Assembly: GCA_024330965.1 (NCBI GenBank)
Contig: JANDJL010000010.1
Location: forward strand, 1-64,000
Length of the DNA: 64,000 nt
Source of the DNA: Nitrospira sp.
Lineage (GTDB): Bacteria > Nitrospirota > Nitrospiria > Nitrospirales > Nitrospiraceae
Reading direction: 5' to 3'
In this document: positions 36,558 to 45,879 of the stretch, piece by piece
Layout of the letters: every line of letters begins with the position of its first letter
Numbering within the stretch: the stretch's first letter is position 1
The notes under the pieces: generated by a model
The model's database searches: none
What the model saw: the letters and a program-made list of their open reading frames with translations, nothing else
Told to the model about the DNA's origin: nothing
Made by a program: the position numbers and the translations under genes

Positions 36558-38651
36558 TTAACATCGTCCCTTTGCGTTGAAGCCTGGCAGACAGCTTACG
36601 ACTCGAGGCCACCGCCACTCTTGCGACCGAGGTCCAAAGATCCCCTCGAGAAATCCTGGCAGCGGCGGGCCCCCTTCCGCCCCGGTCATCGGAATTTCGA
36701 TCATGTCGTCCACGGCAAAGCCGAAGGGGCCGGGAATGACACGACGGTGCGTGCCGAGATGGCCGTTGGGAACGAACAATTGGGGATGATCAAACGGAGC
36801 CGCTGCGATCCGTACCCGTTCATCCGTCAGCGATTCGAGCCAGGCCACGACGGCATCGACCTCCTCCGGCGTCATGTTAGCGACGCCGAGCGGTTCGATC
36901 GGGGTCCCGTCTGTCTGTTTGATGGGAAAGACATTGCCCCCTCGGCTATAGACCATGACAGCCTCTCTGAGTGAGTGCGTGTCGCCGTTGTGGAAATAAG
37001 GAGCGGTGAGCGCCACGTTTCGCAATGAAGGGATCTTAAACGCTCCCTCCACGCCGAATCCTTTCGTGACCGCTGCGCCATCGAACCAGCCAGGCGGTCC
37101 GTTCGGGAACCATCGTTTGCTCAAAGAAAGGGGGCCCCAGGCGTCGCCGGCTCCCGCGCCAAGATCGTCCTCCGTCGGGCGCACGCCAATGTTGTTGAAG
37201 CCTTTGTCGATGATGTTGCCGTCTCGGTTCCGAACCGGCCCATTGGCGGCCAATTGAATTCTGCGCACCGAGGCATCCGTCAGCTCAGGTCCCTCGTGGC
37301 AGTTGGTACAACGAAGATTATGGGGGCCGCGTGTGCGGTCGTTGAACAGATGTGCGCCGAACAGGGCCAGGCGGGAGATGAATTCAGGATGGGTGTTGGT
37401 CCAAGGGTTGAGGGCGGGATCGGATGGATCAGGATGGAGCCGCCGAAATCGATCCCAGGGGCTGTCATCCGACACGAGTGTGGATTCGTAAAGTTGAAGT
37501 GCAAGGCCGAAGAAGAGGCCGAAGTTATATTCAAGCAACGTGTACTCGTCGGTGTTGGGATGTCGGCTCGGTCGGTCGAGGATTGTGATTGACCCGTCAT
37601 CGGCGACTCGAACGATTTTGTCGCTCCGCCAGTACTTGTCGTGAAACGCCGCCTGAATGAGCTCATCATACGACGACACCCGCAGTCCAGGCTTGGGATA
37701 ACGACTGTAGAGTCCCAGCACGCTGTCCGATGGGGAGATCAGTTGAAATTGTAAGGGGCGTGTCAGGTGCACTCGTTTACCGATCTTCCGGGAGAGCCGG
37801 CCTTTGCGGAGGTCGCGGGCGACATCTTGCACCGTCCGTCCCGGTTCGGCCATTTCGAGTTCGTTGAGGATCGGGCTCAGCGCTTGCGAAGCCAAGCTGG
37901 AGTTGATTAACCTGACTTTGACCGGCACAAGGGTTCCTCCTGCCGAAGCCAGCACACGAGCATCCGGATCTCGGTCACCGAGGTGGTTGACGCCGTTAAA
38001 GACGTTCTCCGCACGTCCGTCCCAAAATTGCCGGTGGTTGAAGACCGCGTTGATCACCGTCGGGGTGTTGCGCGGTTCGACCCGGCGGGTCTTGATGCGG
38101 CCCACTTGAAAACCCAAAGGATCCGGTCCCGGTGCGAGAAACGGCACCCCTTGGGAACTGACGACATCGTTGCGGTCGGTCAAGGGGTCGAGCGCGCCAC
38201 GCTGGCCGGGAATGGCCAGCCTGGTCAATGGAAAATCCGACTCGGTGAGTTGGTAATTGGGGCCTCCGAGTTGAAACGTCAAGTCCGGTTGCGGGACGCG
38301 TTTGAGTCCTGGCGAAAGCTGATTCTTCGACCGGGGATCGGCGCCGGCGCGGAAGTGACAGGTGGCACAGGCGGTCAAGCCGTCGCTTCCGACCTGCATA
38401 TCCCAAAACAGGGCTTTGCCGAGGATGATCGCCATGCGTCGGTCTTTCACATATTCAGCCAATTCCTGCTCGTCGGGGCCTGGAATGGGGACCGAACGGA
38501 GATCCCCGGGCAGGTGGACGACATCGGCAGGAGGGGGAGGATTCGGGACTCGAGGGATCGTGCCGTCTCCGGCTGACACATCAAGTGAAGAAATCGCGAG
38601 AAGGACGATCCCCGCAATCGGTGAATACCTGAGAATGGACGAGCGTGTCAT
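36558..38651 (-). CDS. Di-heme cytochrome c peroxidase/MauG-like protein 2
   Basis: 697 residues with GGGAGAAA before the ATG. It has the same architecture as its neighbour at 34533: signal peptide, Pro-rich segment, first heme LTACATCHF (Cys95, Cys98, His99), the shared block RRVEPRNTPTVINAVFNHRQ followed by FWDGRA, and second heme RCTNCHEGPELTDASV. The two genes are a clear tandem duplication separated by about 130 bp. Conserved blocks such as APYFHNGDTHSLREAV near the C-terminus are typical of the superfamily. Its embedding among VPLPA-CTERM genes suggests a role in modifying or protecting surface proteins (inference). Confidence 0.88.
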   Translation of the reverse strand: MTRSSILRYSPIAGIVLLAISSLDVSAGDGTIPRVPNPPPPADVVHLPGDLRSVPIPGPDEQELAEYVKDRRMAIILGKALFWDMQVGSDGLTACATCHFRAGADPRSKNQLSPGLKRVPQPDLTFQLGGPNYQLTESDFPLTRLAIPGQRGALDPLTDRNDVVSSQGVPFLAPGPDPLGFQVGRIKTRRVEPRNTPTVINAVFNHRQFWDGRAENVFNGVNHLGDRDPDARVLASAGGTLVPVKVRLINSSLASQALSPILNELEMAEPGRTVQDVARDLRKGRLSRKIGKRVHLTRPLQFQLISPSDSVLGLYSRYPKPGLRVSSYDELIQAAFHDKYWRSDKIVRVADDGSITILDRPSRHPNTDEYTLLEYNFGLFFGLALQLYESTLVSDDSPWDRFRRLHPDPSDPALNPWTNTHPEFISRLALFGAHLFNDRTRGPHNLRCTNCHEGPELTDASVRRIQLAANGPVRNRDGNIIDKGFNNIGVRPTEDDLGAGAGDAWGPLSLSKRWFPNGPPGWFDGAAVTKGFGVEGAFKIPSLRNVALTAPYFHNGDTHSLREAVMVYSRGGNVFPIKQTDGTPIEPLGVANMTPEEVDAVVAWLESLTDERVRIAAAPFDHPQLFVPNGHLGTHRRVIPGPFGFAVDDMIEIPMTGAEGGPPLPGFLEGIFGPRSQEWRWPRVVSCLPGFNAKGRC

Positions 38652-38698
38652 GAGAATTTCTCCCGGTTCGTGTTGCCCCCGGTTCGTGCAAATCTCTG

Positions 38699-39337
38699 TT
38701 ATCGAGCGACCCTACGCCTCGCCCCCCATCCAACCAACCCAGCGATACCGGCACCGAAGAACCACACGGTGGCAGGGAGAGGGATCGGAGCCGCGCGAAG
38801 GTTCGCGCCCAGTAGAGCGGTGCCGCTCGAATCAGGATCGGTCAGTGCCGGAAAGGCAAAGCCCTCCCATGGATTGGAATAACGAGCCTCGATGATGGTC
38901 ACCAGCGGATCAACAACGCCGTTGGTACCGAGAAAAGACGTCGCTAATTCCCCAGGCAGATATGAGCCGATGATGTACTCCGTGCCGGGAAGCAGAGGGG
39001 TTGCGCTGATGGGGACAAAGCGAAACAATCCATCGAGCGGCGCATCGGTTCCGGCCGGCACTGTGGCTTCAATCAGCGGATCGCCGCCGGTTGCAAGCCA
39101 GAGACCAATGACCGCGGAATCAGCGAGGCCATCCTGACCTGAATCGTACACGCCGAGCGCGGTGGCATAGGCCGGTTCATGGACCACAAACTTCCAACCA
39201 AGGGTCCACGGTGAGCCATCAAATTCAAAGTCGGTATGGGTCAATTCGAGGACGGCCGCAGGGCTCGTTTCGGGACTGCCAGCCAAACCAATGAAGGTGA
39301 CCAGGCCCAGTGTCATGAGGGACTGTCTGGTAATCAT
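38699..39337 (-). CDS. VPLPA/PEP-CTERM protein C
   Basis: 212 residues, with GGGAGAA 9 bp before ATG 39337. A signal peptide (MTLGLVTFIGLAGSPETSPA) is followed by a beta-sandwich-like domain (LELTHTDFEFDGSPWTLGWKF, then VFF-type strands and LLPGTEYIIGSYLPGELA), which looks like a choice-of-anchor or extracellular domain. The tail PIPLPATVWFFGAGIAGLVG plus WGARRRVAR is the exosortase signal. It lies just upstream of the di-heme peroxidase pair, 47 bp before gene 2, so it may be co-transcribed with it. Confidence 0.87.
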   Translation of the reverse strand: MITRQSLMTLGLVTFIGLAGSPETSPAAVLELTHTDFEFDGSPWTLGWKFVVHEPAYATALGVYDSGQDGLADSAVIGLWLATGGDPLIEATVPAGTDAPLDGLFRFVPISATPLLPGTEYIIGSYLPGELATSFLGTNGVVDPLVTIIEARYSNPWEGFAFPALTDPDSSGTALLGANLRAAPIPLPATVWFFGAGIAGLVGWGARRRVAR

Positions 39338-39385
39338 TGCGGTTGTTCTCCCTTGTGTTCCAATAGAGCGAAGCTGCTCAAAATG

Positions 39386-39429
39386 AGCATCGGGCCGAAC
39401 TGCGATGTACTGGCAGCCGGCCCGATGCT
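39386..39429 (-). terminator. 12-bp perfect inverted repeat between VPLPA genes C and D
   Basis: AGCATCGGGCCG and its exact complement are separated by 20 nt, then TCATTTTGAG follows on the minus strand. It could be a terminator for the gene at 39509 or an attenuator for the gene at 38699. Confidence 0.5.
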
Positions 39430-39508
39430 GGTGACTCAACCTAGGATCAATGTGGTCCGCAGGACCAAGACACAACTAACCTTCGCCCGAGAACCTTTGT
39501 AACAGTCC

Positions 39509-40219
39509 TTACCCGTTCATCCGCCTCCGGGCAAGACCAGCCAGTCCAACCACTCCGCTGCCAAACAACCACAGAGCTGCAGGCACTGGAACGGGTGAGG
39601 TGCTCAGCGTGGCAGAGAAGGAATGTTGACCGGTCTGGGCTGGAGGATAGGGCGGATTGCCTCCGAAGACTAAGGAATACAGGCCAGGATTCAATGTGTA
39701 GGACGCATGGACATGGTCAGAGCCTACGCCATTGTCCGTTCCGTTTGGTCCGCCCGCATTGGCGACATGGGCGAGGTAGGTTAAATTGGTGGCCCAACTG
39801 ATGTTGCCGGTGTTGTTGAAGGTGTGATTGGTAGAATCGTCATTGATCAGTTCCCACCCTTGATAGAGGGTGAATGCGGGGTAAAGCTGGCTGCCCGAAT
39901 CATGGCCCCGCTCCAATTCAACAGTCAAAATGGTTGGGCCGGACAGGCCAGAGAGGTCCAAGGCGACCCAGTCGGTTGTATGGGTCCAGCCCTTGTTACC
40001 AACGGGTTGACCAGGTTCCGCCCAACTCTTGGCACCGACCGAGCCGTGAAAATGGGCGAGATCAAGATCGCTCATCACCACCTGCCACTCATAGCCAATG
40101 CCAGTCGCAGGGCCTGGCGAGGTAACCGTTGCTGCGTGCCCAGATCCAACCTGAGCCAACCCTAACCCAAAGACTGACCCGACGATGATCCCAGCCCGAA
40201 CCAACTTCAAACTTCTCAT
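39509..40219 (-). CDS. VPLPA/PEP-CTERM protein D
   Basis: 236 residues, with AGGAGGTAGCGTG before ATG 40219. A signal peptide precedes an extracellular domain (GIGYEWQVVMSDLDLAHFHG, KSWAEPGQPVGNKGWTHTT, LYPAFTLYQGWE). The sorting tail is PVPVPAALWLFGSGVVGLAG with LARRRMNG. It is a paralogue of the protein at 45880, sharing the SWAEPxxPxGxKGWTHTxxWVALDLSG block. Two copies of the shared 15-bp motif lie upstream. It is likely exosortase-processed. Confidence 0.88.
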   Translation of the reverse strand: MRSLKLVRAGIIVGSVFGLGLAQVGSGHAATVTSPGPATGIGYEWQVVMSDLDLAHFHGSVGAKSWAEPGQPVGNKGWTHTTDWVALDLSGLSGPTILTVELERGHDSGSQLYPAFTLYQGWELINDDSTNHTFNNTGNISWATNLTYLAHVANAGGPNGTDNGVGSDHVHASYTLNPGLYSLVFGGNPPYPPAQTGQHSFSATLSTSPVPVPAALWLFGSGVVGLAGLARRRMNG

Positions 40220-40346
40220 CACGCTACCTCCTTGCTGGTTATAAAAATACGGCACTCCTTCTCTTGCGCTCTTGCTCTTGCGCTCTTTCTCCTTGGCCTT
40301 CCATCAAACTCGCAAACTCGTACACAATCGGAACCTGGAACTCCAT

Positions 40347-40379
40347 CCGGAAACAGGCCGGAAACAGGCCGGAAACTGG
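40347..40379. repeat. Three tandem 11-bp repeats
   Basis: CCGGAAACAGG occurs twice and then as CCGGAAACTGG, about 130 bp upstream of the VPLPA gene D start. Confidence 0.7.
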
Positions 40380-40477
40380 AAACTAGACCACCCGTCTCTC
40401 TTTCAAACCGCTTCTCACCAAGCACGAGAGAGCATAAGAGAGGATCGAGCCGATCTGCTACAGACAGGCGCAACGAA

Positions 40478-40492
40478 TGCACCAGATGTGAC
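40478..40492 (-). promoter_or_regulatory. Shared upstream motif, copy 1
   Basis: TGCACCAGATGTGAC followed by GAAAAATG, about 260 bp before the VPLPA gene D start. On the minus strand it reads GTCACATCTGGTGCA. Confidence 0.6.
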
Positions 40493-40916
40493 GAAAAATG
40501 CACTTGTTCAGATGGATGGTCATCCCGCCACTCTCTTTCACCGCTGGCACGGTGCGTTGGATAGTGAGAGGAGGGGACACATGAACCTAACGGAGAAGGG
40601 GGTGAAAGGCATGGGTGGGAGAGAAAAATAGAAAAAATCAGTACGACGCGAGCGGCACTCAAGGCGAGGGCCTCGATCCGGTTCACGGCTCATTCCCGTC
40701 GTGTTGATCGAGGAGCAGTCGAGGATCAGCAAGCGGTCGGTTGGCGTTCTCACGCCGGCACCTGCGAGAGGGCGTTTGTCGCCGCATCCTTCACGGCGCG
40801 ATTCTTTTCAGCTACCGCGATTCTTTGCAGCTACCATGGTGCGCGTGCGGGAGGGTCGCGCTCCAGGCCGATGTGACACCTTTGCCTAGAATCAAGCAAT
40901 GGCCTCTACCGATCGC

Positions 40917-40931
40917 TGCACCAGATGTGAC
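40917..40931 (-). promoter_or_regulatory. Shared upstream motif, copy 2
   Basis: TGCACCAGATGTGAC followed by GAAATGTT, in the same orientation as copy 1. It is far (about 700 bp) from the VPLPA gene D start and 120 bp from the divergent lipoprotein gene. Confidence 0.55.
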
Positions 40932-41049
40932 GAAATGTTAATGCTTTCTTGAGGATCATGGGAGAGAACGCTTGTATGCTTGGGTTGTTACCGTAATACA
41001 ATCGGCTAGGTGCATCGTGCTCTGAATGACCTGGTCAACTTGAGGAGCC

Positions 41050-42036
41050 ATGGTGTTCAGAACTCCCCGAGCGAACATGCTTGTCGCCATGTTGTATGGC
41101 ATGACAATGGCCGGCGGTGGGCTTGCCGCTTGTGGACAAGGCGATGGGTCGCCAACGGTCTCAGGCGGCTCAACACCGCTCGGCACCGCTCGGCTCGTGC
41201 TCTTTGACAACTTCGAATACGACATCGATCGTTCCGCGACCGATGCCGAGCAACAATTCCGCGCCCATGGCTGGACCGATGCGAAGGCGATCAACTCGCA
41301 CTTCGGCCGCGGCAGCGGATATCTCTACACCCGCTACGATGACGCACGCCATTCGCGTGTGTTGGTGATGGAGTCGATGCCGTCGACGGCACCGAATCCC
41401 GAAGATGGCTTCCCCTACCGGCAGACCGACTACTGGGTCAAATACGGGGCAGAAGATGCGCCGCTTACAACTGTCCCGGCTGATGTCTGGTTTCAATTCT
41501 GGATATTCGCGACGCCGGAGAGCAGGTTCCACCGGTCAAAGTTCATTTACCCCTGTCGCGGTCCCTATCCTTGTACGACGGAGCGGTTTGCATGGTTATT
41601 CGGCTGGCATCAGCTGTGCGGGCCGGAGGGCAATGTTCGGCAGGCCCAAGAAGGCGAATGGTTTTGGACTGTTCGCGCTCCACTGGCGAACAACCAAGCC
41701 GTTCCAGAATGGGACCACGATAAACTCTACCAGAACCTCAGTTGTGCCCCCATGCAACGGGAGACCTGGTATCAGGTCCGTATTCATGTCGATACGTCTG
41801 GGCCGCAAGGGGCCTACGAGATGTGGCGGCGACCGGCAGGGCAGTCAACCTGGACGAAACTGGCCGAATGGATTGGGGGGGTGACGCCCAACTTTGTGTG
41901 GCCCATCCCGGAAGCCGAGCGCGTCGGGAACCGCGTACTCGCCATGCCGACGACGGTCAATGAAGAAGATTCAATCGTCTATCTGGATGACTTCGCGATG
42001 GCGACTGGTGACACGGCATTTCCGGCCGATCAGTAG
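41050..42036 (+). CDS. Lipoprotein of unknown function, lyase/lectin-like
   Basis: 328 residues. A leader with lipobox (MTMAGGGLAACGQGDG) is followed by a domain that looks like a concanavalin-type jelly roll of polysaccharide lyases (VLFDNFEYDIDRSA, DVWFQFWIFATPESRFHRSK, WYQVRIHVDTSGPQGAYEMW, IVYLDDFAMATGD). No catalytic set can be assigned. Four Cys in the central part may form disulfides. GGAG lies just before the ATG. It is the only intact plus-strand gene within the VPLPA island and is followed by a broken propeller gene. Confidence 0.7.
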   Translation: MVFRTPRANMLVAMLYGMTMAGGGLAACGQGDGSPTVSGGSTPLGTARLVLFDNFEYDIDRSATDAEQQFRAHGWTDAKAINSHFGRGSGYLYTRYDDARHSRVLVMESMPSTAPNPEDGFPYRQTDYWVKYGAEDAPLTTVPADVWFQFWIFATPESRFHRSKFIYPCRGPYPCTTERFAWLFGWHQLCGPEGNVRQAQEGEWFWTVRAPLANNQAVPEWDHDKLYQNLSCAPMQRETWYQVRIHVDTSGPQGAYEMWRRPAGQSTWTKLAEWIGGVTPNFVWPIPEAERVGNRVLAMPTTVNEEDSIVYLDDFAMATGDTAFPADQ

Positions 42037-42044
42037 CCGGTGAG

Positions 42045-43270
42045 TCGGTGCCCCCGTATGACGAGGAGGCTACGTTTCTCGCGCCGCAAGCGACCGTCAA
42101 GGTCGCAGAGAGCGTGCGACGGTGGTCGAGCCCTTTCAACGACAAGATACGATTCAAAGGCGGCATCACCTCGCCGCACCTGGTGCTCGACAATCCATCT
42201 TTGGACCCGACGGACCCTTTCTTCGGCATGCCGCGCCAAATGGCTTGCCTCGATGATGGCAGCGTCGTGGTGTTTTCCACCGCCAAGACGCACAAGGATG
42301 GTCGGATGAAAGGCAACCCCCTACGCGACCGGTCTGTGGCGCATTGCACCTGACGGGTCGATCACTGCCGTGGATCGCGCACGTCACGTCTTGAGCGAAG
42401 GCAAGGACCCTGAGTGCGGTGTGACGGTCGGCGCGAGCGGGCTCAATCCACACGACGTCGGCCCGGTCAGTGTCGATGCCGATGGAAGCCTCATCTTTCC
42501 ATATGCAACGAGATGGGGATTCGGCCGCAAGGCGCGTGTGCTGCAACTGACGCCGCAGAATCTGTTGGTGCCGATTCCCAAAACACCGCACGCCTGTGCC
42601 CCGGAGCCGCTCCAGGACTACCGGGTGCTGTTCCACAACATCGGCGCGGCGGCGCGCGATTCCGACGGCCACACTGGGTGATGGACTATGGGCGGTGCGA
42701 GCTGAAGCGTGTGGCTCCCGACGGCGTCGTTACGACGTTGCTCAGCCACCGGCAAGTGTGCCAGGCCGGAGACCCCGAACACTTTGTGCGGGCCGACTAC
42801 ATGGTGTGGGATCGGACACGGAACGAGATGGTGATGGGCGGGGCGCTGTTGTGGCAAAAGTCACCGAAAACAGATCTCTATTCCACGATCTGGCGTGTGC
42901 GGCCGGATGGAACGTTCAGGCGCGTCTATCTGGCTGGAAAAGTGCGCAGCGACTTGCCACGGCTCGACGGGATCAGCGGCCTGGCCCTCGATCCGGGCGG
43001 TAGGGTTGTCTTCGGCACCAACATTCTGGATGTGGGCGGCGACGGGGGAGAGTTCTCAAGCTCGACGAAACGTCCGGCCGTACCGATGTGGTTGCGGGGG
43101 CGCCCAGACCAAGTGGAATTTCCCATGCCGATGGACCGGTGAAACAGGCCAACTTCGGAACAATCAAAGGGCTGTGCTTTAGCCCTGACGGCACGTTGTT
43201 CGTTCATGACGCCAATCATCTGATCCGAAAGATCACACCTGCCGGTCAGGTAACGACCTGGGCGTTCTAG
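42045..43270 (+). pseudogene. NHL/SMP-30-type beta-propeller gene broken by three frameshifts
   Basis: Four consecutive frames, each about 60-240 codons, together encode one propeller-like protein. It runs from DDGSVVVFSTAKTHKDGR, with a shift near 42330 to LWRIAPDGSITAV, a shift back near 42680 to WVMDYGRCELKRVAPDG, and a last shift near 43100 to GPVKQANFGTIKGLCFSPDG and IRKITPAGQVTTWAF. The NHL repeat pattern (xGxFRRVYL, LDGISGLALDPGGRVVFGT) is continuous across the breaks. No start or signal peptide is evident, so the 5' end may also be lost. Sequencing error at three sites is possible but less likely. Confidence 0.75.
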
Positions 43271-43296
43271 TTGAACTCCGCTTGAGGTAGACGTGG

Positions 43297-43330
43297 TTGT
43301 CCCCCGTCGCCGCCGGGCGACGGGGGACAA
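43297..43330. terminator. 15-bp perfect stem-loop between convergent genes
   Basis: TTGTCCCCCGTCGCC pairs exactly with GGCGACGGGGGACAA across a GCCG tetraloop, between the propeller pseudogene and the VPLPA gene at 43382. There is no long T-run; it may work in both directions. Confidence 0.7.
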
Positions 43331-43381
43331 GACCGCTCTCGATCTGAGTACGGTGGTTGTGCCCGTGGCTTCCGTTCTGCA

Positions 43382-44230
43382 CTAGCGCGTCAGGCGGCGC
43401 TGAGCCAATCCGGCTAGTCCGATCACCCCGCTTCCGAAGAGCCACAGGGCGGCCGGCAGTGGGACGGGTGAGGCGACGACGGTCACGTGCGCGGTGAAAT
43501 TGGGAAACTCAAACGGATTGGATTGGTTGAAATCGTTGCCACCGAAGACCAACGTGAGATAGTCGGTCGTTCCCGTGAGCGTCATCCATGGCAAGGTCAA
43601 GGTGACGGTGTGCGCCGGCGAATCCGTGTTGTCGGCCGCCGCCCACACGTGACCGGCCAGGGCACTGGCCGCCAAGTCTGTGGCCCACCAGTCGGACCAG
43701 TTGGTCGTCGAGATTCCGTTGGGGTACCAGTTGTTGGTGAACGACGCCGTGCCGGTTGTCTCAATGCCGGTCCACGCGGTGATCCCGGGAATCAAGACCT
43801 TGTCGGTAGCCACTGGTGGTGTGGTATTGGCTTCCAGTGTGATGCTGACTTGAGCCTGCGCGTACCCGTTGGCGTGGAGACCTGAGAGGTCGACCACAGA
43901 CCAGCGAGAATTGAGCGACCAGCCGTATTCGTCCGATCCTACAGGGCCAGGTGGATCGAAGAGTCCTCGCCAGGCTTTCAGCCCCACTTCATCGACCAGA
44001 CCATCGCTCCCAAAGTCTTGCCGGTCAGCAGGGTTGCCGATTTGCAGTGGAGCCTGACCGGTGGCGGCGGTGAGGGTACCTGGATGGTCAAAAGAATAGT
44101 AGAGATGGTACCGGATTCCTCCGGGAAAGGGGTCGCCGAGATAGACGGTGGATGCTTGAGCGCCGGACGGGAGAATAACCAGGCTCGACATCAGGAGCCA
44201 TCCAATGAACAGTGAACGGTGAAAGATCAT
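43382..44230 (-). CDS. VPLPA-CTERM protein E
   Basis: 282 residues, with AGGAGGTATCACC before ATG 44230. A signal peptide is followed by STVYLGDPFPGGIRYHLYYS and DHPGTLTAATGQAPL, a domain shared with the protein at 32280. The tail is ASPVPLPAALWLFGSGVIGL with LAQRRLTR. It lies 31 bp after the end of the next VPLPA gene and is probably co-transcribed with it from the shared motif at 45732. Confidence 0.88.
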   Translation of the reverse strand: MIFHRSLFIGWLLMSSLVILPSGAQASTVYLGDPFPGGIRYHLYYSFDHPGTLTAATGQAPLQIGNPADRQDFGSDGLVDEVGLKAWRGLFDPPGPVGSDEYGWSLNSRWSVVDLSGLHANGYAQAQVSITLEANTTPPVATDKVLIPGITAWTGIETTGTASFTNNWYPNGISTTNWSDWWATDLAASALAGHVWAAADNTDSPAHTVTLTLPWMTLTGTTDYLTLVFGGNDFNQSNPFEFPNFTAHVTVVASPVPLPAALWLFGSGVIGLAGLAQRRLTR

Positions 44231-44261
44231 GGTGATACCTCCTTGACTGTGCGTTGTGAAT

Positions 44262-45380
44262 TCAAAGAGACACTCCAGACGACGTGAGAACATGAGACCG
44301 ACAGGGAGAAACGTTGCGAGAGGTACGGGCTTGCCGTCCGACCCAACCGGCTATGGCTGCCGTGCCGCTTGCGAACAGCCAGATGGCAGCGGGCAGTGGA
44401 ACGGGAGCAGTGAGCGGCGTGGACGAAATGGTAAATCGAGCGGCGTATTGTCCGCCGTGGCTGCTGTTGTCGCCGATGAGCACGGTGTACTCACCGAAAT
44501 ACTGCCCCGTGAGTAGATAAGAGAGTTGTGCGTTGCCGCCCACAGAAGCCAGTGCGGAACCCAAGAACGTCAAATCGGCGAGGCCGTTTCCATCATCCCA
44601 GCCTCCATACAACGCCACGCCCATCTGCTGGGGCCCCAGCCCGTCGCTAGCATCATCGAAAACGTCGATATTCAGGTAGAGGGGGGTTCCTGGCGCTTGG
44701 TCCAAGAGATTCTGCTCGAGGTTTGGATGGAGCGAGAAATCGTTGGGGTATCCGTACTGATAGCCACTCACATGGGGATTCAACACGTCCATGCCGGCAT
44801 TGTATTCGCCGTTATTCCAAGAATTGCCAGCAACGGCCAGCGCGAAGTCGGTGGGTAACGGATTAGTCTGGCTGGGTCCCCCGGGGTAAAACGATCGATT
44901 ATGGTTTTGCGTATAGACTTGTCGCAACAGACTGTTGCCGTTCGTGTTGATCCCCGCACAGTCACCATTGATGGCACAGGTTGTCGCCGTGCTGCCGTAC
45001 ACACCTGTTTCGAGGAGGCGGATTTGGGTGGGAGTGTGGAGCCCGACGTAGGCCGCCGAAGGCAGCACTGATCCGGCGGATGATCCGGCATGATTAGGAC
45101 CGGTGGGACCGATCCACTCGGTGACGGGGGATTCGTTGGTCCAGACTTCATAGGTGTTGGTGCTGCCGGAGTGATAGAGACTACCGGCGAGTCCTCCGCC
45201 GGTCGTGCCGCCGAGATAAATTCTGGTCGCTCCTTCGCCGCCGATGGCGGTATTGAAGTCTCCGACCCGAATGTCACCGAAGCCCCCCACATTAAATGTC
45301 ACATGGGCATTTGCAGGCGAAAAGGCACCCACGTTCGTGAACAAGATGAGCATCGCCGCAAAGATAATCGAGCCGTGCAT
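44262..45380 (-). CDS. VPLPA-CTERM protein F with extended tail
   Basis: 372 residues from ATG 45380. The longer frame (to 45533) has no ribosome binding site and lacks the signal peptide (MHGSIIFAAMLILFTNVGAF). The secreted domain is long and Gly/Asn-rich (HVTFNVGGFGDIRVGDFNTA, EQNLLDQAPGTPLYLNIDVF, YFGEYTVLIGDNSSHGG). The sorting signal PVPLPAAIWLFASGTAAIAG is followed by WVGRQARTSR and about 18 extra residues, an atypical tail. First gene of a two-gene unit with the one at 43382. Confidence 0.85.
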   Translation of the reverse strand: MHGSIIFAAMLILFTNVGAFSPANAHVTFNVGGFGDIRVGDFNTAIGGEGATRIYLGGTTGGGLAGSLYHSGSTNTYEVWTNESPVTEWIGPTGPNHAGSSAGSVLPSAAYVGLHTPTQIRLLETGVYGSTATTCAINGDCAGINTNGNSLLRQVYTQNHNRSFYPGGPSQTNPLPTDFALAVAGNSWNNGEYNAGMDVLNPHVSGYQYGYPNDFSLHPNLEQNLLDQAPGTPLYLNIDVFDDASDGLGPQQMGVALYGGWDDGNGLADLTFLGSALASVGGNAQLSYLLTGQYFGEYTVLIGDNSSHGGQYAARFTISSTPLTAPVPLPAAIWLFASGTAAIAGWVGRQARTSRNVSPCRSHVLTSSGVSL

Positions 45381-45731
45381 CGCTTGTCCTCCTTGTGTCC
45401 TTTTCCTTTTGATGGTGAAATTTTTCTGACCGTGCTGACCTTGGTGTCCTTGCCTTCTCTTTGTTACAAAGAACTTTGTTGAAAAAAGAGATGGCAAACC
45501 GCTCAGTGAAAAATGGCCGCGGTTCGGCATCAAGAACCAGCCTGTTCTGAGACAGGCCGCATCAAACGTTCTTCTGTTCCACTGTGTCCACCTGCCTCAC
45601 ATTCGATATGAATCGCCGACCCAGACCTGCACGATCTGCACTCGTAATGGCGAGGAGTTCCAATTCGATCAACTTGGGATGGAAGCAGTATCAAATCAGC
45701 CGGTGGCGGGCTACAGAGGGATGCTCCTGCT

Positions 45732-45746
45732 TGCACCAGATGTGAC
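45732..45746 (-). promoter_or_regulatory. Shared upstream motif, copy 3
   Basis: TGCACCAGATGTGAC followed by AGATAATG, about 350 bp before VPLPA gene F and the downstream gene E. The remaining 250 bp of leader hold no recognised gene. Confidence 0.6.
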
Positions 45747-45812
45747 AGATAATGTTTACGGCGGGCGGACAGTGAAGTGAAAAATGTGAAGAGAAAAAAA
45801 CGGGAAAACGTT

Positions 45813-45844
45813 CGGGCCGTCCGGCATGGACACCGGACGGCCCG
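45813..45844 (-). terminator. Intrinsic terminator of VPLPA gene G
   Basis: 12-bp perfect stem (CGGGCCGTCCGG) with an 8-nt loop, followed on the minus strand by AACGTTTTCCCGTTTTTTT. It lies 36 bp beyond the stop codon and is a textbook Rho-independent terminator. Confidence 0.85.
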
Positions 45845-45879
45845 CCATCGAAAATTGAGTTACTGGATTAAAACATGCG

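Larger units (their letters stand above)
40220..41049. other. Long leader/intergenic region with two copies of the shared motif
   Basis: About 830 bp between the divergent VPLPA gene D and the lipoprotein gene. Open frames here (for example 40219-40686 minus) overlap repeats and look non-coding. It holds tandem 11-bp repeats at 40347-40379 and the 15-bp motif twice. A long untranslated leader is plausible. Confidence 0.55.

Noticed and set aside
40219..40686. Minus-strand frame of 155 codons upstream of VPLPA gene D
   Set aside because: It covers tandem repeats and the shared motif, ends at the next gene start, and has no family resemblance.
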